Part shown: one piece after another, positions 15,365 through 21,592 of the stretch
How positions within the stretch are numbered: the first letter of the stretch is position 1
Layout: every line of letters starts with the position of its first letter
Source of the DNA: an uncultured Dorea sp.
GTDB lineage: Bacteria; Bacillota; Clostridia; Lachnospirales; Lachnospiraceae
Assembly: GCA_910584575.1 (NCBI GenBank)
Contig: CAJUBG010000063.1
Location: forward strand, 1-21,592
Length of the DNA stretch: 21,592 nucleotides
Reading direction: 5' to 3'
Notes under the pieces: model-generated
The model's input: the letters and a program-made list of their open reading frames with translations, nothing else
Told to the model about the DNA's origin: nothing
Database searches by the model: none
Made by a program: the position numbers and the translations under genes

Positions 15365-16375
15365 ATGAAAGACTATATTTTAGAGCAATTAACAACACTT
15401 ACATCCATTCCAAGTCCCTCCGGATATACCCAAAGGATTACAGAGCACGTACTGGGGAAGCTGCGTGACCTTGGATACCAGCCGGAGTGTTCAAACAAGG
15501 GAAACGTATTGGTAACTCTGGGCGGTTCTGGCAATCCATTGGTCTTGTCGGCCCATTTGGACACTCTGGGGGCTATGGTCCGGAAGATTAAAGACAACGG
15601 ACGCCTCCGCCCTACTACCATCGGCGGGCATCAGTGGGATACCTGCGACGGTGAGAACTGCACAGTACATACCCGCGATGGCCGCACCTACACCGGAGTG
15701 GTTTTAAATACAGAGCCCTCCGCACATGTGGCAGACAAGAAGAAGCAAAAAACCGAACACCATATGGAAATTCTGCTGGATGAGAATGTCCATTCCAAAA
15801 AAGGAGTGAAGAAGCTAGGAATCCACAACGGAGATTTCATTTCCATGGACCCCCGTACCGTCGTGACAGAAAGCGGGTATATCAAGAGCCGTTTCTTGGA
15901 CGATAAGCTCTCAGCCGCCATTCTTCTGGGACTGGCTAAAGCCGTACAGACAGGTGAGATTACCTTAAGCCGTAAGGTTACCCTTCTGTTCACGGTTTAC
16001 GAGGAGGTGGGACACGGCGCCTCATGCCTTCCCTCGGATACAAATGAGCTTATCTCCGTAGACATGGGCTGCGTGGGCGACGGCCTGGACTGCACCGAGC
16101 ATATGGTATCCATCTGTGCGAAGGATTCCTTTGGACCTTATGATTACGCGCTTACAACGAAGCTGGCCGAGCTTGCCAAAGAGTTTGAGCTTGACTATGC
16201 CATTGACATCTATCCACATTATTCCTCGGATGCGGACGCAGCGCTGAAAAGCGGGTATGACATCCGCCATGGGCTTATTGGGCCTGGGGTGTACGCCTCC
16301 CACAATTATGAGCGTTCCCATACGGACGGGGTAATGAATACTTATCATTTGCTTAAGGCGTTTGTCACACAGTAA
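15365..16375 (+). CDS. M42-family metallo-aminopeptidase
   Basis: A 336-aa cytosolic, two-metal aminopeptidase of family M42 (glutamyl aminopeptidase/FrvX/YsdC type), which trims N-terminal residues from short peptides. Metal ligands and catalytic residues are in place: SAHLDT (H64, D66 region), SRFLDDKLSA (D179/D180), VYEEVGHGAS (catalytic E213 and E214), SVDMG (D233) and ASHNYERSH (about 312-319). Members of this family form large self-compartmentalised assemblies. The ATG has AAGGGGGA eight bases upstream. It is the only plus-strand gene and is divergent from the RpiR regulator, sharing a compact 144-bp control region. It is followed by a bidirectional hairpin. Probable role: last step in digesting peptides brought in by Opp and cut by TldD/TldE. 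Confidence 0.95.
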   Translation: MKDYILEQLTTLTSIPSPSGYTQRITEHVLGKLRDLGYQPECSNKGNVLVTLGGSGNPLVLSAHLDTLGAMVRKIKDNGRLRPTTIGGHQWDTCDGENCTVHTRDGRTYTGVVLNTEPSAHVADKKKQKTEHHMEILLDENVHSKKGVKKLGIHNGDFISMDPRTVVTESGYIKSRFLDDKLSAAILLGLAKAVQTGEITLSRKVTLLFTVYEEVGHGASCLPSDTNELISVDMGCVGDGLDCTEHMVSICAKDSFGPYDYALTTKLAELAKEFELDYAIDIYPHYSSDADAALKSGYDIRHGLIGPGVYASHNYERSHTDGVMNTYHLLKAFVTQ

Positions 16376-16392
16376 GGAAAGTGATAAAAGAA

Positions 16393-16433
16393 AAAGGGCT
16401 TGCAGATACAAATATGTCATTCTGCGGCCCTTT
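16393..16433. terminator. Bidirectional terminator between the M42 gene and the ATPase pseudogene
   Basis: AAAGGGC (16393-16399) pairs with GCCCTTT (16427-16433), extended inward by GCAGA and TCTGC. On the minus strand it is followed by TTTTTCTTTT, a good tail for the convergent pseudogene; the plus-strand tail for the M42 gene is weaker (TTTGTCC). Confidence 0.65.
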
Positions 16434-16444
16434 GTCCTGATTCG

Positions 16445-17264
16445 TTATACATATTCCTCCATCAGAAGAAACTCTTTGATATTCTTATGTTTTATCCCGT
16501 TACGGCTCCGGGTAATCTCGTCCATTGTCACAACATACTTCGGGTAATTATCCCCAATCCTTTCTAATACACCGAATTCCCGTTCCATTGTCTCATCGCT
16601 GGCAAGGAGATAGCTAACCTGGACATAAAGACGTTCGCTGCCCCTGCGTGCGGCAAAATCAACCTCTAAGGCCCCTGCCTTTCCGACTCTGACCTCATAT
16701 CCGCGGCGCAGTAATTCCATGTACACGATGTTCTCCAGAATTTGATTCACATCCCGCATATTGTTCCCATAGACTGCCTCCCTGATTCCGTGGTCTGTCA
16801 GATAGATCTTTTCCTGGAACTTAAGTAACTGCTTACCGATTACATCCTCCCTGGGAACAAGATGCAAAAGACAGGCTGTCTTACAATAGTCGATATAATT
16901 GTACAAGGTCTCCGTAGATATACTCCGGTTTTCACTCTTTAAATACCTGGTGATACTGGAGGCTGAAAATGGATTCCCTACATTTGCAATCGTCCAGAAG
17001 AAGAATGAGCTTTTGCTTGATTTTTTTTGCATAGGACTGTATAAAACGGTATGCGCTCTCTACATCCTTCACATAATCTAAAGCCCTGGTTTCAAAATTA
17101 ATACTTAGGATACAGGACTTTTCTATCCCCTGCTCTAGCAGTTCTTCTTTGATTAATTCTAGCATAACCGACTTTCCGCATCTGCGGATTCCTGTCAGAA
17201 CCTTTACAATATCTTTCCCCATAAAAGGACGGATACGCTTCATATATAATTCCCGCTTAATCAT
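16445..17264 (-). pseudogene. Broken AAA_14 / DUF4143 ATPase
   Basis: Remnant of a P-loop ATPase of the AAA_14 plus DUF4143 type. The first frame starts at ATG 17264 (GGAGG eight bases upstream) with MIKRELYMKRIRPFMGKDIV, the Walker A GIRRCGKS (about 25-32) and INFE, and runs to a Walker B-like LILLLDD (about 86-92). It then becomes unrelated (CKCRES) and stops at 16932. From about 16993 the family resumes in another frame with TIANVGNPFSASSITRYLK and continues through the typical LVPREDVIGKQLLKFQEKIYL, DHGIREAVYG, LENIVYMELLRRGYEV and EVDFAARR to the stop at 16445. The switch is abrupt at 16989-16996 and the total is about 130 residues shorter than full family members, so an internal out-of-frame deletion is the best reading. 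Neither half should be active. Confidence 0.85.
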
Positions 17265-17308
17265 GGTATCTGCCTCCTTCTTTTCTATTGTACTTATATC
17301 TATAACCA

Positions 17309-17337
17309 ATTTTATATCATTTATACCGAAAATTCAA
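17309..17337 (-). promoter_or_regulatory. Putative promoter of the ATPase pseudogene
   Basis: Minus strand -35 TTGAAT (17332-17337), 17-bp spacer, -10 TAAAAT (17309-17314). The spacer contains one copy of the TTTTCGGTATA repeat, as an operator might. Confidence 0.45.
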
Positions 17338-17413
17338 CTAAAATAAGGGCATAGTTTTCGATATACCGAAAACTATGCCCTTATTTTAATTTATTTTTAT
17401 ATTATACCGAAAA
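17322..17413. repeat. Three direct repeats of TTTTCGGTATA (minus strand)
   Basis: The 11-mer TATACCGAAAA (plus sense) occurs exactly at 17322-17332, 17362-17372 and 17403-17413, with 40- and 41-bp periods. A 10-bp match, ATACCGAAAA, occurs again at 17478-17487 inside the 3' end of the PHP gene. The first copy lies in the putative ATPase promoter; the second forms the apex of the long hairpin at 17339-17388. Confidence 0.7.
17339..17388. repeat. 22-bp-stem perfect hairpin, likely bidirectional terminator
   Basis: Arms 17339-17360 and 17367-17388 are perfectly complementary over 22 bp around a 6-base loop, with AT-rich ends that supply T-runs on both strands. On the minus strand it would end the PHP gene transcript, 45 bp after its stop. 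The stem contains one of the TTTTCGGTATA repeats at its top, which is not needed for termination and hints at a second role. Confidence 0.65.
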
Positions 17414-17432
17414 CTTCTCTTTAAATTTTAAT

Positions 17433-18233
17433 CTAAATCTTCCGAAATACCGGCTTTCGTCCTACAAATTCCGTATAATACCGAAAACCGCAGCTCTCTA
17501 ATATCTCCGGCACCTTCTGAAAGTCATAGGCAACATGCTCAGGCTTATGTGCGTCTGACCCAATCGTCAGAATCTCCCCTCCCATCTTCCGGTATCGTTT
17601 CAGCACATCCGTATGGGGATGCGCATAGGGAAGCCCGTACTTAAGCCCCGCTGTATTCAGCTCAATTCCCTTCCCGTGCTCAATCAGATACTTAAGAATC
17701 TGGTCAATGATATCGGCAAAGCCTGCATAGGAATATTCTTCTGCCTGATGCTTTCCGTAACGTGTGACATAATCCAGATGCCCCAACACGTCAAAATCAT
17801 TAACTTTTTGGATATTCTCATACGTCTCGGCAAACGTTTCCTCATATGCATCCCTGTCCCTGCGCCCTTCAAAAAATTCCCGATAATAGGGATCCCTGGT
17901 TTTGATGAGATGGACGGAACCAATCACGAAGTCAAAGGGCTTCTGCCGGACATAGCTTTGGTAATATTCTCCCAGATGGGGCTGTAAGCCAATCTCCACG
18001 CCGATTCGCACCGAAATCCTTTCTCCATATTCCTTCTGCATTTCCCTCATTCGGGCAAAATACTGCCCTACATCAAAGGTCCACTGATTTCCTTCGCTGA
18101 CGTAATCCTTGTCCTCATGGTCTGTGATACATACCGCGTCCAACCCCTTTGCGATTGCGCTCTCAATCATCGCTCTCGGACTGGCCTCGCAGTCCAGCGA
18201 GAATTCTGTATGCATATGACAGTCTGATAACAT
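17433..18233 (-). CDS. PHP-domain phosphoesterase, histidinol-phosphatase (HisJ/HisK) family
   Basis: A 266-aa PHP-fold metal-dependent phosphoesterase. All family metal motifs are present: DCHMHTEFS (H6, H8), ITDHED (D38, H39), IGVEIGLQ, IGSVHLI, LGHLDYVTRYG and the closing TIGSDAHKPEHV. The nearest characterised relatives dephosphorylate L-histidinol phosphate in histidine synthesis. No other his gene is nearby, so a different small phosphoester is possible. The ATG has AGGAGG nine bases upstream and lies 46 bp after the mnmA stop without a visible terminator, so it may be the last gene of the isc-mnmA transcript. A long hairpin follows. Confidence 0.9.
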   Translation of the reverse strand: MLSDCHMHTEFSLDCEASPRAMIESAIAKGLDAVCITDHEDKDYVSEGNQWTFDVGQYFARMREMQKEYGERISVRIGVEIGLQPHLGEYYQSYVRQKPFDFVIGSVHLIKTRDPYYREFFEGRRDRDAYEETFAETYENIQKVNDFDVLGHLDYVTRYGKHQAEEYSYAGFADIIDQILKYLIEHGKGIELNTAGLKYGLPYAHPHTDVLKRYRKMGGEILTIGSDAHKPEHVAYDFQKVPEILESCGFRYYTEFVGRKPVFRKI

Positions 18234-18279
18234 CTCTCATCCCTCCTGTTATCTCTCTTAATCCTCCAACAAAGAAGCG

Positions 18280-19374
18280 CTACACAAAGATGGTACCGCC
18301 TCCAAGCACATAGTCTCCGTCATAGAGCACCAATGCCTGGCCAGGCGTCACAGCCCGCTGCGGCTCATCAAATATGCACAGAAGCTCATCCTCTCCCGTC
18401 CTTTCCACGGTACACCAGGCGCCCTTATGGTTATAACGTATCTTGGCCCAGACTCGCTTCTTCTCCTGCAAATCCTCAACCGACATAAAATTCACCCGAT
18501 TCGCCCTTACCCGTTCAGTCAGGGACTCCTCATGGCTCCCCACCACAACCTCGTTGGACTCCGGATGAATTGAAAGCACAAATATGGGATGTCCCAGTGA
18601 AAGCCCCAAGCCTTTGCGCTGTCCCACGGTGTAATGGACGATTCCCTTATGCCGTCCTACCACCGTACCGTCAGACAGCACAAAATTGCCAGGCGCAATC
18701 CTCTCCCTGGCCTCCTCCTTCACCTGCTCTCTGATATAAGAAGCATAGTCTTTGTCAGGCACGAAGCAGATATCCTGGCTGTCCGGCTTATCCGCCACTT
18801 TAAGCCCAAGCTTTTCTGCCAGCTTTCGGATTTCCTCCTTCGTATATTCACCCACAGGCATCAATGTGCGGGCAAGCTGAGACTGTGTCAGATTGTAGAG
18901 GGCGTAGGTCTGGTCCTTGGCGCCGGTCTGGGATGTGCGAAGCGCGTATCTCCCATTGGACAAACGGTCAACCCGCGCATAATGTCCGGTTGCAATGTAA
19001 TCTGCCCCAATCTCAAGGCTTCTCTTAAGAAGGGACTCCCATTTCACATAACGGTTACAGGCAATGCAGGGGTTGGGCGTCCTTCCGTTAAGATACTCGT
19101 CCACAAAATAGTCGATTACATTTTCCCGAAATTCCTTCTTAAAATTCATTACATAGTAGGGAAGCCCAAGAGCCGCCGCCACCCTTCTCGCGTCCTCCAC
19201 GGCGCTTAAGCCGCAGCAGCCGCCCTGCTCCTCCAGAGCCGTCTCATCCTCGTCCTGCCAAATCTGCATCGTAACGCCGACGACGTCGTATCCCTGTTCC
19301 TTTAAAAGCCAGGCTGCCACGGAGGAATCTACTCCTCCGGACATCCCGACTACCACCTTTTTCTTATCAATCAA
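18280..19374 (-). CDS. mnmA: tRNA-specific 2-thiouridylase MnmA
   Basis: A 364-aa enzyme that thiolates U34 of Lys, Glu and Gln tRNAs, using ATP and persulfide sulfur. The PP-loop SGGVDSS is at 12-18; the two catalytic cysteines are C103 (NPCIACNRYVKW) and C203 (DSQDICFVPD); TGHYAR and GQRKGLGLS are also present. Full length. The start is inferred to be TTG at 19374-19372: it overlaps the iscU stop as TTGA, GAGGA lies nine bases upstream, and the only ATG nearby (codon 11) is inside the PP-loop. It follows iscS and iscU directly, so the cysteine desulfurase probably feeds it sulfur, as YrvO feeds TrmU in Bacillus. Confidence 0.96.
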   Translation of the reverse strand: MIDKKKVVVGMSGGVDSSVAAWLLKEQGYDVVGVTMQIWQDEDETALEEQGGCCGLSAVEDARRVAAALGLPYYVMNFKKEFRENVIDYFVDEYLNGRTPNPCIACNRYVKWESLLKRSLEIGADYIATGHYARVDRLSNGRYALRTSQTGAKDQTYALYNLTQSQLARTLMPVGEYTKEEIRKLAEKLGLKVADKPDSQDICFVPDKDYASYIREQVKEEARERIAPGNFVLSDGTVVGRHKGIVHYTVGQRKGLGLSLGHPIFVLSIHPESNEVVVGSHEESLTERVRANRVNFMSVEDLQEKKRVWAKIRYNHKGAWCTVERTGEDELLCIFDEPQRAVTPGQALVLYDGDYVLGGGTIFV

Positions 19375-19814
19375 TATTCTTCTTCCTCATCTTCCTCGTC
19401 CTCATGGATGTCGGACTTTGGCTTTTCAAGACCTTCTATCTTAATGTCGTGCTTCTCGGCATAATCCCACAGCGCGGCGTGGATTGCCTCCTCCGCAAGC
19501 AGGGAACAGTGCACCTTCACCGGCGGGAGCCCGTCCAATGCCTCCATGACCGCCTTGTTGGTCACCTTTAAGGCGTCATAGACGGACTTGCCCTTCACCA
19601 GCTCGGTGGCCATGCTGCTGGTGGCCACGGCTGCGCCGCAGCCAAAGGTCTTAAACTTCACGTCTTTGATTACCTGCTTATCGTCAATATCCAGGTAAAT
19701 CCGCATGATATCTCCGCATTTCGCATTACCCACGGTGCCGACACCGCTGGCATTCTCTATCTCTCCTACATTCCTTGGATTCTGGAAATGATCCATTACT
19801 TTTTCTGTATACAT
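19371..19814 (-). CDS. iscU: IscU/NifU-type Fe-S cluster scaffold
   Basis: A 147-aa scaffold on which [2Fe-2S] clusters are built from IscS sulfur before transfer to apo-proteins. The three cluster cysteines are C33 (AKCGDI, with the conserved Asp35), C59 (TFGCGAA) and C103 (VHCSLL). It keeps the N-terminal YTEKVMDHFQNPRNVGEI of the NifU_N family; no C-terminal NifU thioredoxin-like or ferredoxin domain is present. The C-terminus ends in an unusual acidic run (HEDEEDEEEEY). AGGAGG precedes the ATG by eight to nine bases; 13 bp separate it from iscS, and its stop overlaps the mnmA start. Confidence 0.95.
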   Translation of the reverse strand: MYTEKVMDHFQNPRNVGEIENASGVGTVGNAKCGDIMRIYLDIDDKQVIKDVKFKTFGCGAAVATSSMATELVKGKSVYDALKVTNKAVMEALDGLPPVKVHCSLLAEEAIHAALWDYAEKHDIKIEGLEKPKSDIHEDEEDEEEEY

Positions 19815-19827
19815 TTTCGTATTCCTC

Positions 19828-21012
19828 CTACTTATGCTCTTTCTTCATAAAATCTTCGTATAAGGGCGACATATTCCTGAGTGTTCCTACAATCTCCCTA
19901 AGGGAATCCACTACATAATCAATATCCTCCTTCGTCGTCTCCTCACTCAAAGTCAATCTGAGGGACCCATGGGCAATCTCATGGGGCAGCCCGATGGCAA
20001 GGAGTACATGGGACGGGTCTAATGAACCGGAGGTACACGCCGAACCGCTGGAGGCACAGATTCCTTTTCCGTCCAGCATAATCAAGAGGGACTCTCCCTC
20101 CACGAACCGGAAGCTGAAATTGGCATTATTAGGAAGCCTGTCCGTCTTATGGCCGTTCAGACGGCAGTATGGAATCTCCTTTGTCACCCGTCCAATCAGG
20201 TAATCCCGAAGACTGCTTTCCTTTCCGGCACGTTCCTCCATGGTTGCCGCGGCACGTTTTACAGCAGCCCCAAGACCTACGATTCCCGGAACATTCTCCG
20301 TACCTGCACGGCGTTTTCTCTCCTGTGCCCCACCGTGGACAAAAGAGCGAATCTTGACGCCCTTGCGGATATATAAGAAGCCGATGCCCTTTGGGCCGTT
20401 CAGCTTATGGCCGCTGGCGCTTAACATGTCAATCTGATATTCATCCACCTGAATCGGCACCTGTCCGAATGCCTGAACCGCGTCCGTGTGAAAGAGAATT
20501 CCATTTTCATGGGCAAGCTTTCCAATCTCCTTGATGGGCTGGAGGGTTCCGATTTCATTGTTGGCAAACATGACGGAAATCAATATGGTGGTAGGACGGA
20601 TGGCTCTTTTTAATTCCTCCAGGCTCACCTTCCCGTCTTCATCCACGTCCAGATACGTCACCTCAAATCCCCGCTTTTCCAAATATTCCGCTGTATGCAG
20701 GATGGCATGGTGCTCAATCTTGGTGGTGATGATATGGTTTCCCTTGTCTCCATATGCCTCTGCCGCCGCCTTGAGAGCCCAGTTATCAGACTCAGAGCCT
20801 CCCGCGGTAAAATATATCTCGTTGCTCTTTGCCCCCAGTACGTCGGCAATGATATCTCTCTGTCGGCTTACGACCTCCTTATTGCCGGCTGCGAAGCTGT
20901 AAACGCTGGAGGGGTTTCCGAACTTCTCCGTAAAATACGGAAGCATTGCCTCCACTACCTCCGGCGCTGTCTTTGTTGTTGCCGCATTATCCAAATATAT
21001 CAGTTTTTTCAT
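19828..21012 (-). CDS. iscS: Cysteine desulfurase, IscS/NifS type
   Basis: A 394-aa PLP enzyme converting L-cysteine to alanine and an enzyme-bound persulfide, the sulfur source for Fe-S clusters and tRNA thiolation. It opens with IYLDNAATTKTAPEV; it has TAGGSESDN, the PLP aspartate in FHTDAVQAFG (D177), the PLP lysine in SASGHKLNGPKG (K203) and the persulfide cysteine in the flexible loop CASSGSACTSGSLDPSHVL (C326). The loop places it with the IscS/NifS group rather than SufS. The start at 21012 is chosen because GGAGG lies eight bases upstream and the fold begins there; the frame remains open to 21078, overlapping iscR. Second gene of the iscR-iscS-iscU-mnmA unit. Confidence 0.96.
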   Translation of the reverse strand: MKKLIYLDNAATTKTAPEVVEAMLPYFTEKFGNPSSVYSFAAGNKEVVSRQRDIIADVLGAKSNEIYFTAGGSESDNWALKAAAEAYGDKGNHIITTKIEHHAILHTAEYLEKRGFEVTYLDVDEDGKVSLEELKRAIRPTTILISVMFANNEIGTLQPIKEIGKLAHENGILFHTDAVQAFGQVPIQVDEYQIDMLSASGHKLNGPKGIGFLYIRKGVKIRSFVHGGAQERKRRAGTENVPGIVGLGAAVKRAAATMEERAGKESSLRDYLIGRVTKEIPYCRLNGHKTDRLPNNANFSFRFVEGESLLIMLDGKGICASSGSACTSGSLDPSHVLLAIGLPHEIAHGSLRLTLSEETTKEDIDYVVDSLREIVGTLRNMSPLYEDFMKKEHK

Positions 21013-21046
21013 ATTCTTTTCCTCCGTCTCCCTATCTATCATAATT

Positions 21047-21505
21047 TTACAGGTTACACTTGGGGTTCTCAAGCTCACCCTGCGGATTCACCGAACGGCT
21101 CTCTAAAACCAGCTCATCCAGCATCATATGGTCTACCGTCTCATTAATGCTCTCATTAATCTTCTGCCACACATACTTGGTCACACATCCGTCTGCCGCC
21201 ATACATCCCTCCTCGGAATAGAACGCCGCACACTTGACCGGCTCAAGGCTTCCCTCCAACGCACGAAGCACGTCCCCTACGGAAATCTCCTTCACATCCC
21301 TTGCCAGCACGTATCCGCCTGTGGCGCCGCGGATACTGCGCACCAGTCCGGCCTTCTTAAGAAGCCCTACCAACTGCTCAAGATAACGCTCTGAGATATC
21401 CTGTCTTGCAGCAATACTGCTGATGGAAACAGGCTCGTCCTCACTGTATCTGGCCAAATCAATCATTGCCCGAAGCCCGTATCTTCCTTTTGTAGAAAGT
21501 TTCAC
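21047..21505 (-). CDS. iscR: Rrf2-family regulator IscR
   Basis: A 152-aa Rrf2-family regulator with winged HTH (MKLSTKGRYGLRAMIDLA, SISSIAARQDISERYLEQL, LVRSIRGATGGYVLAR). Three cysteines, C92, C101 and C107, match the cluster site of E. coli IscR (C92, C98, C104) with a longer first spacing. It probably binds a [2Fe-2S] cluster and represses its operon when Fe-S supply is adequate. The first codon is GTG (21505-21503), with GAAGGTGAG just upstream; no ATG lies nearby in frame. It has a TTGACA promoter and a perfect palindrome in its leader, and iscS follows after 34 bp. Confidence 0.94.
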   Translation of the reverse strand: MKLSTKGRYGLRAMIDLARYSEDEPVSISSIAARQDISERYLEQLVGLLKKAGLVRSIRGATGGYVLARDVKEISVGDVLRALEGSLEPVKCAAFYSEEGCMAADGCVTKYVWQKINESINETVDHMMLDELVLESRSVNPQGELENPKCNL

Positions 21506-21525
21506 TTGCTCACCTTCTTTTTAAT

Positions 21526-21544
21526 TCCTAGCAAATTGCTAGGA
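21526..21544. promoter_or_regulatory. Perfect 19-bp palindrome, likely IscR operator
   Basis: TCCTAGCAA (21526-21534), a central A, TTGCTAGGA (21536-21544). It lies between the iscR promoter and ribosome site, about 8-26 bases downstream of the predicted start point. Rrf2 regulators bind such dyads as dimers. A half-site-like TATCCTA recurs 18 bp upstream, in the -10 region. Confidence 0.65.
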
Positions 21545-21558
21545 TATTTTCCATATGT

Positions 21559-21587
21559 AGGATAACACCGCTTTTTTGTTCTGTCAA
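21559..21587 (-). promoter_or_regulatory. Sigma-A promoter of the iscR operon
   Basis: Minus strand -35 TTGACA (21582-21587), a perfect match, 17-bp spacer, -10 TATCCT (21559-21564). It starts the iscR-iscS-iscU-mnmA transcript, possibly including the PHP gene. Confidence 0.7.
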
Positions 21588-21592
21588 GTCCT

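Noticed and set aside
17322..17413. Repeats read as a CRISPR array or insertion-sequence ends
   Set aside because: Repeats are only 11 bp with AT-rich variable gaps, no cas genes; no transposase or flanking target duplication is visible.
18634..19209. 191-codon open frame on the plus strand
   Set aside because: Antisense to mnmA; no recognisable domain.
1..21592. tRNA, rRNA, T-box or known riboswitch
   Set aside because: No cloverleaf, rRNA core or recognisable riboswitch consensus was seen in any intergenic gap, the longest of which is 237 bp.

Overview
The window looks like a chromosomal segment of a low-to-mid GC Clostridia species, most likely a Lachnospiraceae-type gut anaerobe. The reasons are the IscR-IscS-IscU-MnmA gene order, an AAA-ATPase/DUF1703 gene, a DUF4143 ATPase, a GH51 arabinofuranosidase, strong AGGAGG ribosome sites and consensus sigma-A promoters. 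No 16S or other taxonomic marker is present, so this is inference. All genes except one M42 peptidase are on the minus strand, so the text below reads from right to left where order matters.

Left part (1-4200): the N-terminal part of glyceraldehyde-3-phosphate dehydrogenase runs off the left edge and has a good promoter. It is followed by single-gene units: a SAM methyltransferase, an 89-aa hypothetical protein with its own promoter, a membrane-anchored XRE regulator, and an AAA-ATPase/PD-(D/E)XK (DUF1703) protein with its own promoter and terminator.

Centre (4212-16375): a long co-directional unit, oppA-oppB-oppC-oppD-oppF-tldD-tldE-abfA, with very short or overlapping junctions. It is preceded by an RpiR/SIS-family regulator. 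Divergent from that regulator, across a 144-bp region holding two sigma-A promoters and two perfect palindromes, is an M42 metallo-aminopeptidase. Together these suggest a peptide import and intracellular digestion module (lipoprotein binding protein, ABC importer, TldD/TldE zinc protease pair, M42 peptidase) under one regulator. A GH51 glycosidase is attached at the tail. A strong terminator-like hairpin between oppA and oppB should raise binding protein over transporter.

Right part (16393-21592): a decayed AAA_14/DUF4143 ATPase with an out-of-frame internal deletion. Its upstream region has three near-evenly spaced TTTTCGGTATA repeats, one inside a 22-bp-stem hairpin. Next come a PHP phosphoesterase of the histidinol-phosphatase type and then the sulfur/Fe-S operon iscR-iscS-iscU-mnmA. 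IscR, with a GTG start and three cluster cysteines, has a consensus promoter followed by a perfect 19-bp palindrome, the expected autoregulatory operator. MnmA appears to start at a TTG overlapping the iscU stop codon.

No tRNA, rRNA, CRISPR array, insertion sequence or known riboswitch was recognised. No gene-free stretch exceeds 300 bp; the longest is 457-693.
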